This document shows, piece after piece, positions 30,770 to 43,600 of a DNA stretch of 64,000 nucleotides (positions within the stretch are counted from its first letter, which is position 1; each line of letters opens with the position of its first letter). The translations under genes were made by a program, and so were the position numbers. This DNA comes from Axinella damicornis (lineage: Eukaryota; Porifera; Demospongiae; Axinellida; Axinellidae). Under the pieces are notes generated by a model that was not told the DNA's origin, made no database searches, and worked only from the letters and a program-made list of their open reading frames with translations. The DNA lies in contig OZ007506.1 in assembly GCA_963931865.1 (NCBI GenBank), positions 9,256,855 through 9,320,854 of the forward strand. The letters run 5' to 3'.

Positions 30770-31989
30770 TCACCCTTTGACGAACTGCGGTGACATTGCT
30801 CTCACTGTCCCAAATCCCAAATCTCAGTAAGTTCCGTTATTAAGAGACCAGCCACACTATGTGATTGGTTCAATCAGGAGCGCATGAGCTGCTGATTACA
30901 TGTTGTAATCCCTCACGCCTTACAGTCATACCTTGTATGGAAGGCCTTTGCAGTACAGCACAAACGCCAATTTGTTTTTCACACTTTATGTAATGGCCTC
31001 TTGCCATATAAGGTAAAATTGGGACATGTGAAGGACTACTACTTCAGCTAGGGTGCGTATGCGGAGTTCGACGCTCCGCCGCCTTTGGCGGCTCATGCAC
31101 TCCTGGTTCAATGCAAGGGTGTGATCAGCTTGCTGCCACATGTGAACAACCCAACATGATCACAGTAGCAAGGCCTCGTCAGAGGGAATCAGCTTGTTTT
31201 CAAAAGCTGTTCGATCCCAAATATTTTGCCTTTTGTCTTCAAAAGCTGTTGTTGCACTGTGGGATATAATCACAACCTGAAACTACAAACAAGGTTTGTA
31301 GTATCTGTGGCCGAAGGCTAGGATTGATGTGTGTTAGGTCAAGGTCATTACACAATGTTCAAGAGTGTTTCAGTGCAAGTTACACAGTGTGTTTGTGTTG
31401 GTTCTATGTACTTGTACACACAGTGGTAATTTGCAAAGTGGGGTTGGCACTGGAATTTCACGCTCACAGCTTCTTAACTCCCCTGCTTTGAAAACGGACT
31501 GTACCTGACCTGGTGCAACAAGGCAAAGTGTGCAATCCATCACACAGTATGCACTTAGTCTATTTATATAGGGAAGTATAGACTTCCGTTCCGGTTGCGT
31601 AATGACTGGGGTTTTCGTTACCAGAAATCCTAGGACATGGAGTTGATTATCCGTTAACTATCCCGTATACCTTTCCGTATACTAACGAATGAATTGTGGT
31701 TTCTATGGAGCTATTCAAATTCTGTTGTTTTCTTACTCAGGGAAGGGAGCTACCATACCTCTGATCATCCACGATGGAAGGACACTTAGTCAACTGCCTG
31801 AAACTACAAGTAGCATTCCCTATGGGAAAGCGAAGGTCACGCTGCACTAAGCCCTGCCTACATGTACCTCTATTATTTAGTGTACGCTATAATGGCAAAG
31901 TTTACTGAAACATTGTTTTTTTGTATTGAATTTTGACATGGATAAAACCTATTTTTGGTACTTCGTATCAGCTATGTCGTCTATTTAGA
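30770..31989. other. Gene-free stretch
   Basis: No gene, tRNA or clear TIR element seen. There is a GC-rich patch near 31070-31095 with a local inverted repeat (CGCCGCCTTTGGCGGC). Confidence 0.5.
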
Positions 31990-32311
31990 TAGTCTCGTGC
32001 CCAGACCCCACCCCTCGCGGGAAAGAGGGTCTGGCGACTTTGCGCAGAAGCCTCGGTCTTCATTAAAAATTCGTACTTTTTAGGCAGGAATTTCAGACTG
32101 CCAATGAAATCGTAGAGAATTCAATTTTGTCTTTATTAGGAGCGAGAAGTTGTAGAAAATTCAAATTTCTCTTGCAATTACGTATTTCACGCGTAGGACT
32201 TCCGGTTCTTTCCGGTTTCAGGCGGTTAGCTGAGCTATGAATATTCGATGAAGACCGCTGAAAGTCACCAGACGGATATTCCGTACACGTTTCCGGCTGG
32301 GCACGAGACTA
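31990..32311. mobile_element. 322-bp MITE, TAGTCTCGTGCCCAG family
   Basis: Ends TAGTCTCGTGCCCAG and CTGGGCACGAGACTA, with a perfect 9-bp duplication CTATTTAGA (31981-31989, 32312-32320). Confidence 0.92.
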
Positions 32312-32341
32312 CTATTTAGATGGTCTACTGCACAAATATCA

Positions 32342-33488
32342 TAGCCTCGTACCCAGTCCCACGCCCAGCTTTTCGTCGCTGCTTAGTACGGTAAAGCGGG
32401 GAGGGCCTGGTACATCTTCTCACGTGAGTGACGTCGAGGGTAGAAAGGGGTACGGTAGAAAGACCGGAAGGAAGCGTGGGCGTACGTGGGTCTCAGAACA
32501 GCAAGAAGAGCGAAGGTACCAGGTAACATACCACACGTATCTAGCTAGCGGGGGGCGACTGTCATACTCACCGAGCGTTGAACGTGTAGATGGCTGAATA
32601 ACACGCAAAACGCAGCGTCTTCGTTCTGAAAATTTCGCCATTTTTCGATTACGTCATGCTCACGTGAGAAGATGTACCAGGCCCTTAGTCTCGACTCTCG
32701 TGCCCAGACCACACCCCCGAGGGGAGAGACGGTCTGGTGAACGAAGTCGACTTTCTTGGGCTTGAAGCATACTACGGAATGTGTAATCATTGTATAATCC
32801 CGTGGTGTTAAGTGCCTGCGAAAGCGTCTGCTGAAGGCTCCCGTATCAACCAAGCGCGATCATGGCTACTCATATCTGGAGAGGTGGTGTACTAACCTTT
32901 TGCCGCTCACCCATGGCCCATAGAAGATCTTTGAAGCATCCTTCGCCGTCATGGAATCTGCTTCCCGTTCGTTTGGCAGTCCTTTCAGGCACTTTACTGG
33001 GGTCAAATGCGAAGAACGGCCCCTTAGGGGGCTAGGGCTAGCATTAGCTTGCACCTAGAGGGCCCTTCGTTGTACTTGATCCCTTTGCTGACCTCGCTTC
33101 CAAAGCTCAGTCTCAACTTGATCCCATAAGCGATGTCACAGGGCTCACAACTAGCACAATCGAGCGCAAAGGTCTTCAGAAGTTGTCGCCACGACGTAGC
33201 GTTGCCTTACACAGTCAGCGCTAAGGGCAAACTGGCATGGGAAAGGCTCTTGGCTGTTGTCTTCTCCAGCTTATGAGTATTCAAAGCGATTACTACGTAA
33301 TTATTAACAATCTCGCGATCTCATTGGTCCTTACCACATTCCGGTAATAAGCCCAAGAAATTCGACTTCGTTCACCAGACCGTCTCTCCCCTCGGGGGGT
33401 GTGGTCTGGGCACGAGACTACCAGGCCCTCCCCGCTTTACCGTACTGCAAGCGACGAAAAGCTGGGCGTGGGACTGGGAACGAGGCTA
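32342..33488. mobile_element. Outer MITE, interrupted by a second MITE
   Basis: Ends TAGCCTCGTACCCAGTCCCA and TGGGACTGGGAACGAGGCTA, with perfect 9-bp duplication CAAATATCA (32333-32341, 33489-33497). Without the inner element (32686-33420) it would be about 400 bp. Confidence 0.93.
32686..33420. mobile_element. 735-bp MITE nested in the outer MITE
   Basis: Ends TAGTCTCG(ACTCTCG)TGCCCAGACC and GGTCTGGGCACGAGACTA, with perfect 9-bp duplication CCAGGCCCT (32677-32685, 33421-33429). Long subterminal arms match (CGGTCTGGTGAACGAAGTCG). Confidence 0.93.
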
Positions 33489-33794
33489 CAAATATCAGTC
33501 ATGGACCGTGTGACTATCCCACCAATTTTTCGACAAACCGTCAAAGACTGCCTAAATTACTGCATACCAAATACGTCATAGAAATATGTAAACACGGCAG
33601 TGAAAAGTGCAGTTCTGTGCCTCTCCTGGGCTAGATCGTCCTCAGATCGGGTAAGGCAATGACTAATGGTGCTTCTATTCATAAGATTATATAGCGTAGA
33701 GGGTATCATTATGGTGAGCGAGAAATGAAAATTCAGTGAAGTACCCGGTAGTTGATCAGCCTGCAGTTGATGTAAAACTTGTACTGTATATGTA

Positions 33795-34388
33795 GTGTAC
33801 AGTCATGCAGCTCGCTCAGCTGAGCATACTTTTTGGCGGGGTAGTTGTCTGTTTAGGCAGCTTGGTTCAGCATTGCATGCAAAATGGCTGAAAGTTGTGT
33901 CACTCTTGAACAGCAGCATAGTGGACCAGGCTGTAGCTATGCGAACAGACTGTTTCCAAGTAGCTGACAATCTAGCCTGCCGTGCTGGGCGGTTGAGAAG
34001 CCAGGTTGCCACTTCAAGCTCAGGAAAGAGGAAGGTGCTGTTGGAGAAGTGTGCACACATTCCAGTGCATTGTGGCAGCACAGTTGCACCACAGCCTTTG
34101 CTGGAAGAGGTTGACCACCTTCGTGCTGAACTGGCTGACACACTGGTTGAGATGGCAGGCAGGAAGGAAGAGATCACCACATTGAAAGGAGAGATGGCTA
34201 AGGTGGCACAGGAAAGAGCTGCAGTGATCAATTGTGGGAAAACAGTGGAGGAGTCATCACAGTGGCACAGAAGGCGAAAGATAAACCACTTCCGCAGTGT
34301 TGCCGAGGCAGCCCTTTGGTTTGCGGATTCATTTGGTCTGATCCCTGTCCAACTTACCACGCACACTGCAACCTATCCACTTTGGTGA
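33795..34388 (+). pseudogene. Open frame with coiled-coil, likely transposon-derived remnant
   Basis: A 197-residue open frame without a good ATG. Residues about 100-150 form a coiled coil (LLEEVDHLRAELADTLVEMA, KEEITTLKGEMAKVAQERAA), followed by a basic HRRRKINHF and WFADSFGLIPVQLT. This resembles repeated uncharacterised proteins of sponge and cnidarian genomes as I recall them, but I cannot name the family. The surroundings are all repeats and no splice-supported partner exons were found. Confidence 0.35.
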
Positions 34389-34712
34389 AGGCACTTCACA
34401 AGCGTCACCATTGCCCACCACCACTGTGCTCCCAGATGAGTTCTGTGCAATGTCTGTCACAACACAATGTACTTTAATTGTAGAAGTATCCTGCCTAAAT
34501 TTGATGAGCTGAATAATTAACTCCCAGCCGATCTTAAAAACGTAACAGTACTAGTTTTGCTTTTGAGCCTCGTGTGCATGTTCGGGGTCTGGGAATGAGA
34601 CTTGGGGTGCCCAAGAATCTAAGCTATTTGATTCAAAGTATAGATACCGTGGTATATTATTATTTATAAAAGCCAGGAGGGCCTATTATAGTCAGGAAGA
34701 TATGAATGACTG

Positions 34713-37060
34713 TTAGTGAAGAGTTACAGAATGAGGGGCTCGGGAAAGAAAGCCTTGTTTTATAGTTTGATCTAACAGTGACACCAGATGGAGATCCTTG
34801 CTGGACATAATAAAAATAAATTTGTCAGAGTCAGACTTGTGGACAAACGATGGTAGTGATCCAGAGCAGTGGTGGAATAGTTTTTGTCTGCTGAGCAATG
34901 GACAGTTTATTAAGAAATGTTGTTCATCTTCTAATACTCCACAGAGGTCGCACTGTTTCTCCTCCACCGGGGTTGGAGTTGGGACGGTGTAGCGGCCAGT
35001 CTCGATTTTCAGGCCATGAGCACTACATCTGAAACATGCGAGAGGGACTCTGAGGTATGGAGGTAGGTTGAGGTAGGGCTCATATTCCAAGGTGTTTTTA
35101 AAGAGCCTGTATGTTCTTAGCTTGCTTGAGGCCATCAGTGACCCATTCCATTTCTGCAAGTATTGGTCATACAGTCTTTGATGGAGATTGCTGAGCAGCT
35201 CTGTAGGATCGACTCCTAAAGGGTTGGGCCACGCGTAGGAGAAACCTGTTTCATTTAATATTCCCTGGATCTCTCTTAACCAGGTGTTGGATGGATCGAT
35301 TCATAGACCTCTCCCAAGAAGGGACTAATATTTTGGGAAGTGGAGATTCTTACCCAATATTTTAGGAGAGCAATTTTGTACCTGATGGATAGGGGTACCC
35401 TACCAATTTCGCCATAGGCAGCAATATTTGTGGTAGATGTAGGCAAGCCAAGAGCGAACTTGCAGAACCTCCTATGTATCACTTCCGTTTCTTCTGCACT
35501 GGAGGGAGACCAAACTTCACATGCATACTCTGCAAATGGTCTTACTAGCGTATCAAAAAGGTGGGACAATATGCGTGGAGAGGGATATTTTAGGCGAGCT
35601 GCCGATCTCATGAGTGAGAACAATGCTTTGTTAGCTTGCGCTGCAAGAGTGTGAATGGCTGGTTTAAGTGAGCCGTTGGCGGGCATAAGTAAACCCAGGT
35701 ACTTGTACTCTTTGGCGACTTGGATCTCCACTCCATAAGATGTGTATGGGGTTCATGGATCTCCGGGGTCTGGTAAAGGGGATTATATATCTTGGTTTTG
35801 ATGAGATTGATGTTTAAGTCCCACGTGGCACAGTATTCGCTCAATAGGTCAACTGCGAGTTGTAAGTCTTTGGACAGAAGAACTAGATCATCTGTGAATA
35901 ATAACAATCGGAGTTTGGAATAGACAAGATTTACTCCTTCCATCTCTCCGCCTTCCAGGGACACCTCTAGATCAGACAGAAACAGACAGAACAGGAGAGG
36001 ACTGAGATTACATTCCTGCCGCACCCCTTCTGCAAGGAAACTTTTCAGAGTATTCACCCTCTACATGTAGGCATACCACTGATGTTGCATTTCTGTACAT
36101 GTTTTGGAGAATTGTTAAGATCGTCGTACTGCATCCCAGATTAGCTATAGTTTTCTCCATAAGAGGCAATGATTAATGGAGTCAAACGACTTCTTGAAGT
36201 CAATGAAACAGGCAAATTAAGAGTTTTCTTTCTTTTTTTATAAAGCTGGATCAAGGAGTTAATGATGAAAATAGGATCGGTTGTTCTGTGGTTCTTTCTA
36301 AAACCAAATTGGGTGACATTCAAAACGTTAGTTTCTGCCCACCACTCCAGTCTGCTATTGACGATAGCCGAAAACAGCTTAGCCATCACATTCAAAAGGG
36401 TGATTCCTCGGTAATTGCTGGGGTCGGACCTGATTCCGTTTTTGTAAATTGGCTTAATCACTCCCACAGCCCAAGCATTTGGGTAGGCTCCTGATCTCAG
36501 CACCTCGTTAAACAAACCCGTTAAATGGTTTAACTCTGTGAAGGATTTGTAGACTGCATGGAGATCCCAATGCGTCTATTCCTGGTGCTTTGTGTTTCTT
36601 CAGCCTATATTGATGGCAGGCACTCTTCACCTCGGAGTCCATCGATATCTCATCATCCGTCAATTCATGTCCTGGGATGGCACTTACGAGGGGGCTAGGG
36701 AGAGGCCCATCATTCAGACCTCTAAAATTATCTCATCCTGTCTAGGGGGATATGAATTGTCTCAGCCTTATCAAGGTCAGAAGTTATCTTGAGATACTAC
36801 CAGAATGCACAATTATGGGTTCTTGGTTCTACAAGCCTCGAGCTTGCTATGCATGGATGTCACGAGTTGTCTGCCTTGTCTTCTTACGGGTGAGAGTCTT
36901 TAACTGCTTTTTCAATGCCCAAAACTGTTGCCTGATAACATCAGATTCTATGTTGGGGGTTTTCTTCAGATCTTTGCCAGCTGAGTATACTAATCTGAAG
37001 ATGCTATACATGAACTTATACACATCAGTATGCCAGCTTATTTACTTTTCTCTTTAGCTC
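34713..37060 (-). mobile_element. Decayed non-LTR retrotransposon (LINE)
   Basis: Minus-strand fragments of one reverse transcriptase: 36515-36141 (VGVIKPIYKNGIRSDPSNYR, GITLLNVMAKLFSAIVNSRL, TQFGFRKNHRTTDPIF), 36057-35750 (GVRQECNLSPLLFCLFLSDL, then LLLFTDDLVLLS, the FADD-box with Ala to Thr), 35731-35276 (KEYKYLGLLMPANGS, YACEVWSP) and 35159-34713 with a CDLCGVLEDEQHFLINCP zinc-knuckle-like motif. Frames shift and stops occur. Linker sequence extends to about 37060; no intact endonuclease is seen, so it is 5' truncated. Clade not assigned. Confidence 0.88.
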
Positions 37061-37326
37061 TTTGCACACCGTCAAACCAGGCATTTTTGGGAACTTGTTT
37101 GGTTTCCATTTCCTCTTTGGAATGAGGGAGGGACATTCTGATACCGTAACTGTCTAGTGAATTGGGAAATATTTTGGTCCACGGAATCGGATTGGATTCC
37201 TGATGAAAGATGGGCAAGAGATTGTCTAAAATCCAAGGACATGAACACTAATACCCATTTCTCATTATGACCAAAATACTTATAATATGTCATGTTTTCC
37301 TATGGACTGTCACCATTAATTAATGA

Positions 37327-37332
37327 TTTATT
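37327..37332 (-). promoter_or_regulatory. Possible polyadenylation signal of the PH-PDZ gene
   Basis: AATAAA on the minus strand, about 275 bp after the stop codon at 37607. The rest of 37060-37606 shows no gene. Confidence 0.4.
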
Positions 37333-37606
37333 TACACGGCACAATGTGCAGAAGTCATTGAAAAGAGGCTATAATCTTAGCAATCATAAGTGAGGAAAAA
37401 TAATAACATTATTGCAATAAGATCAAGTGAAAATCAAATTCTGTACAACAAGCCACAAGAATGACATTCGTAGATCAATTGGTTGTGACTGAAGTAATCA
37501 TAAAATAGCAACTGCATGAGTGTTGAGTGCAATCACAGTCACTGGTGAATGGGGAAAATAAAATACTCTAGTTCCATGGCCAGAGGAGAGACTAGGTAGT
37601 TGAAGA

Positions 37607-40600
37607 TTACTTGACTGTTCTTGATTTTGACTTCGCTTGTTCACTCAGGTCTAAGTCTAAGTCGGCGTAGACAAGCTTTGGCTTAATTTCCTCATACTGA
37701 TGTATTCTTGGGGGCCGAACATGGCTGGCATGGACCTTGCTGTCAGAATCAACACTGTCACCCTGGAGGGAGGGATGAAGGGAGGGAGCGAGGAGGGAGG
37801 GAAGAGGGAAGATGAAGAGAGGGAAGGTGACCTACACAAGCATGCATACACAGACATGCACATTCACATGCACATACCTGGCATGCTTACAAAACCCTCT
37901 TACTATTTACCTGTGACCTTGACTTCTGCATCTTGGGTCTGCTGACTCCGTAAGACATTGTGTGCAGGTGGCTGGAGGAGTGCTTGTACTTCTGCTGCAG
38001 TGCGTGGAGTTCCTCTCTACCTTTTGGCTTTGGGGGGCGGCCAGGGGGGCCTGCAGAACACAATCATCCAGTTGGTTAGTCTGTTGAGATACAGCTAGCC
38101 TCATTCAGTCTATGGACACTGTTTGGTATCACTACTGCTGTCCCAGTTGTACTAATCCTGTGTAAAACAACCAGCCACCTGTCTAAAATACTGGTCCCAT
38201 GGGTGACCACCACTATACACTGCATAGGCTGTTCAACAGACCATCGTCGGTCCAAATCGTCGGACATGATTCAATCAATTGGAAGCCCTCAGACAGGAAG
38301 TAAAACACTGAATGCCCCAGTTTTGTCTCAGCGCTAGCACCGGAGTGCCGAGGCATACAGCAGTTTACGACCTTTCATTTAGGCATCACATCATAGTTCA
38401 ATATATTCATCATAAGTACTCATCACTGCTGAGCAGTGCACTGTAGGGAGGCTCATGTGCAGAAATGCTGGCCTGCAGCAACCTCAGCCATCCCAAGTAC
38501 ATGTGTAATTCAAACCTCAGCCATCCCAAGTACATGTGTAATTCTACATGTAGCCAGATTATTTTAATTGCTGGAGGTGAATACTGGAATTGGAGGCCCC
38601 ACAAGTTGAGAGAATTGCTTTTCACAGGCGCCAAGCCGTGACTATCGAATGCCTCTTGATGGGTGGGTGTGGTTAGAGTCACAAACGTATAGAGGATGGC
38701 TGCATAGGCATGTGTATGATGTTTGGTGGCCGAAAACCAGAAATATGGTATATCACCAATCCACAGGCAAAAAAACCCAGACATACAAAAAATCCGTTAA
38801 TGGGTTAATTAATAAAGTCTGCCTTGTTAAGACACACCGATACTTGTTACAACAGCTAGTAAGATGACTGAATGCTTAGAACTTTCACAATCTGAACACT
38901 GAGGTGTTCTGATTGGGATCATTGGAGTTCTGTCAATAGCCAGAAAAAGCAGCACTGCACATAATTTATAACCATCACATCAAGAGCGCATAAGTATACC
39001 ATGGGTGGGGTCTATTTATGCGTTTTGAACATATTTAATTATTTATATAAGACTGTCTCTGATTTCTAGAAGATGAGAACAGCAGGGTTATGTACAGTGC
39101 CTGCTCCTCTCTCCTGAGCTCCACTAAAATTGCTTATACCTGGGTACCCAAACTAACCGTAAGGCTCCACACTCATGAGTCCACAGAGCAACTTTCCCTA
39201 CCCTTAGCCCAATGTGCCAGTCAGGAAAACAAGGTTTGCTTGAGCAGGAAGCAGAAAAATGGGGTGCTGTGGTAGAATAGTCACTCATATATTTCACGTG
39301 CAGGGATGGTGGGGTCAAGTGGATCAATCATAGCAGGGAGAGGAGAGATGAAAAACAGTCTCATCCTGAGCTGGTTGGACTAGGGACTGGAAATGCGCAC
39401 AGTATATTGTGTGACTGCTCTCCTGTGAGTACATGTACTGACAAGTAATCCCCCCTCCCCTGCAATTAGAAATATCTCATTGGCAGCTGCTAACCCAATT
39501 AGTCTTACTCAGGATTGGGGGTGGGTCAACGAGGATGAGAGCATCTTCTGTCCTGGGGGGGAGTGGTGGGGCAACATCTCCCTCTTCTTCATCATCATAG
39601 TTTCCAACATCGTCAAGGGACTCACTGGAGGAGAGGTCCTCAAGAGAGTGGGAGGGGCTCGGGTGAAGGTGGGTGGAGCTGGAGTGACCATGAGCCTACA
39701 GTTATCAAAGAATAGGTACATGTATGTGTGTGTATCACTCATGAAACCTGTATACGTCAGTGTATCCCATAAAGAGTTCATGTATGCAAGTTCACCAGAC
39801 CCTACACCGTATGTGAGGGTCTGGTACCGAGACTAGTGCCTCTCAGTAACTTCCCAAAAAATATAAAAGTTCTACCACAGTGCGTGGGTGATCCTTTGAT
39901 GTACCGCGGAGGATAAATCGGTTATCGTCCGCGATGACATAATCGAACCGCACTGTGCTGAGAATCAGAGAGTTGGCTGCCTCCTCGGGTGGTGACACCA
40001 AAGACAGAGACAGCTGGCGGACCTATCACTGAGGCCAGCTGGTGACTTACCTGCTAGACAGCTCCTGACTCACAGTTGCTGTGATGTGCATGAGTGTATG
40101 TTTAGTGTCATAATTTCTGTGGCCTGCTATGCTTCACATTCCGATGACAGTCATATGAATTGAATGCAACTGCTCCTGGCATGTCCTGCACGTGCATGCA
40201 CTTCACTCAGGCTCGCCCTCCAGTATCCTGCATTCCACTAGTAATAACTTACTATTGACACGTGTGATCGCGATCGAGCTGTGAATGCGTGCGTGGTGGT
40301 TACCATGTCTACAGCGACATAATTATGGGAAGCAACTGCAGGGGAAGAGCTACTGTGTGAGCGTGAGCCCAGGAACACGAACGACAGTAACTGTTATGCC
40401 TAGCGCCAGCCAAACCCCCTCAACCGGGAGGAAGGCATCCTGCCTCATGTGTATGATGCACTCATCCATGAGAACACTCCACCCCCAACACGTGCACAGA
40501 ACAATCAGCAGCACTAATTTGATTTCCAGTCGCGTGCTACCTCTGTAGGTCACGTGTCTCGCCAATTTTTCTCAGTTTGTCATTTGTGTACCTATAAGAG

Positions 40601-43600
40601 TGTCTGTTGATGTGTTGTATTGTATTACCACTGAAGAAGACCACTGCAGTGTGGTGAAAACGTTTGGTTGAAAAAACAAGTTCTTGGTGAACCTCCAGGC
40701 TGGTCGTCTATATTCGGTGGACTGGACTCGGGACTGGACTCACAGAAAGTTGCGCGCATCATTATGAAGCATCAAACACTACTAAAATACTTACATGACA
40801 TGAATGGCATTCGGGGTAGCCGACCATGACTCGATATCAGCCGTTCCAGCAGCCCTTTCTGTCAGAGCGTGTGCGCCAACGATGCACTGAACCGGCTCGT
40901 TCCCAGACTGAAATGGTATGGGGACAATAATAATAGGCCTACAGCACAGGCAGACGGAAAGCAGTAACGGAAGTGCCAGCCAAACTTTGCAGCAGCATGC
41001 ATAGAAACAGTTCAAGAAACTGAAATATGGTTGTACTACTTGGTATACGAGAGTTTGCTAGCAATGACCGCCATGTGTTCCCCAAAGTCGTCGTCAGATC
41101 ATGGACGAATTCGCACCGAGCTGGATTTGCATGGTAGGACCACGGCAGGCTGTCTACATGGTGACAGCTGTGTTGGTACACCTCGCGTACTTGGTAAGCT
41201 ATTATCTACGGTGGCAGCTATATAGTGCCGTTCCTCAATTTCCTGTTTTCTGGCCTTCAGAAATGACGAGCGCAACTTTCAGTGAGACCGGTCCCACAGT
41301 CCAGTCCCGAGTCCAGTCCACCGAATATAGACGGCCCTCCAGGCTAGTGTAAAAGCTTAAGGTTACGAGATACTCGTGCACGCGCCGTGCGAAATGTATA
41401 CTTAAGCTCGCTAACCAAGAATCTCTGGTACAAACAGCGTGAGCAACTTGATTCTGGAGGTGGAAGTACGCTGTCACAAGGTGCAGGGCATGACGGAAGC
41501 TTTTACCGATACGCTGTATAGCCGTGCAAAAACGAGCAGTTCAGTTCACCAAAAAGCCGTATTTACCACTTTTCTTGAGCGAGACAGCAGATAAATTTGC
41601 CAGGGATTATGCTATCAAAAAATGCTTCCGTCATGCCCTGCCCTGCACCTTGTGACAGCGTACCTCCACCGCCAGAATCAAGTTGCTCACGCTCTTCGTA
41701 CCAGAGATTTTTGGTTAGCGAGCTTAAGTATAGATTTCCCAATACATTTCGCGCGGCATGCGCACAAGTAATAATTATTAAGCAAGTGAAGATGTCTACT
41801 ATACCTAGCCACACAGGCCTCTATAGCTTGGTACTATACGCACGCTAGCTAACAATTGCTCACCACATTGCCATTGGTAGCAGGAGCACTTGCATGAGTC
41901 TGGGTGGGTTCCTGGGGTAGGATCTCGCTGTAATTCACTCGACTGGTCTCCGCCTTGTGGCCTTTCTTCAGTGCTGTGATTGGTCTGACTGTGGCTAGGA
42001 ATTCGTCTGGTGCCGATCTTATTACTTCCGCCACTTCTGCAACTTGCAAGCCTGTGATTGTGGTTCCATGGATGTCTAGAATCTGATCACCTGTGTGTGT
42101 TTGTGTGTATTGGAGGGTGTGTGGGGAGGGAGGGTGTGCGGGAGAGAAAGTGTAGACAGGTGTGAGTCATGAATTATTGTGAGGTGAAATACATTGTAAT
42201 CCTTGTATCCAGATATCTCACTATGTACCCAGATATCCCACTTTGAATCCAGGTGTCCCCAGTTTGTAGACATTGTGGGGTCAGTGTGAGCATGATTATA
42301 GCCACTGAGGATGACAGGGTGTGAAGTATCAAAAGTGTCAGCGAGGTCACAATATTTGTAGGAAGTGTGTGGTACTGCTGGATCCACAGATTGCCATGTC
42401 AGTATAGTTATCTCTTCAACCCATCATTTCTGGTCTCGTTTTTTGCTCTATGTTTTTGTCTTCTGTACCTTTGGTGCCCGTTTCCTATTAACACGCTCCT
42501 CCAGCCGTTGAGTATGAGTCTGAACTTCTTTTGTATGTTACACTGCATGCACCAGATTCACGGTGTGGACAGACTGACAATGCCACTAATGTGTGCCCAC
42601 ACTCACCCAATGAAGTGCATTTTTTTCAATCTTGTTGGAGATAGGTTTAAGAACAATTGAACACTCATTTAGAGCTACCCTTGTAGGTAACACTGGATCG
42701 AGCACAATGCTAAAGGATGCTAGGATAAGTACTAAGAGTGGTCACATGACTTACTCACACTGCCCCAAACATGCATGCACTGCATATACACATTTTGAGC
42801 CTATTAACAGTGAGGCAGGTTAGAATTTGTGGAATTAAGAAACCGATTTGGAAGCAATTTACATGCACAAATATAGCTGTTCTAGACAGGGTATTAATTG
42901 GGGCGAGCCTGAGCGAGCCCCACATAGTCGTGCTCTTCAGGATGTCCATCCGTCCATCCGTCCAGTTGGTGTCTGTCCGATTTAGCGTATGACCGTATAT
43001 CCAAGTGGAAAATCGTAATGTTGCGCCGCCCGCCCGCGTGATTAGGGCAACACGCGTGCAAGTCGCCCGCACGACAGTACCGAGTAGAGCCTGCTACGCT
43101 TTACGCCGGTGCTACAAACTACATAGCTACATGTACTACAGACTTGCAGAGGTCAGCTGGTGGGAGAGATTCTCTCGGGGTACTCCTCTCGGGTACAGTG
43201 TAGCCTCGTTCCCAAGTCCCACGCCCAGCTTTTCGTTGCTTGCCGTACGTACAGTAGGGCAAGCAACGAAAAGCTGGGCGTGGGACTGGGAACGAGGCTA
43301 CCACGAACTTGAAACTGCAGCTGCAGACCGTCAATGATGAACGACAATCGGTTACATTGCAGGCCCCACCCCCAGCTTCCCTTATTAGCTGCGCCGCGCC
43401 GCCAGGGCCTCCCAGCCTACGATCACTTAGTTATTGGCATGCAGTACGTCAGTTTGTCAGGCGAGCCCCACAATGCCCTGCATTCTCCTAGTAGAGATGC
43501 ACAGATGTATACTGAGTGGCACATTGAGAAAATTGGGTTATATTTATGAAATGTGCATGTGTATCTATGGGCATGTGTGTACGATGTGTGTATTTGCTGT

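Noticed and set aside
30476..30793. C-terminal part of the 105-residue ORF as a SOCS-box-like domain
   Set aside because: The resemblance (LEQLCIESF, RIIRYILR) is weak, the frame starts inside a MITE and the paralogous segment at 28215-28345 has stops.
39480..39836. 118-residue plus-strand ORF with hydrophobic NISLFFIIIVSNIVKG segment
   Set aside because: It is the antisense of the PH-PDZ exon 39695-39509, which is supported by phase and composition.
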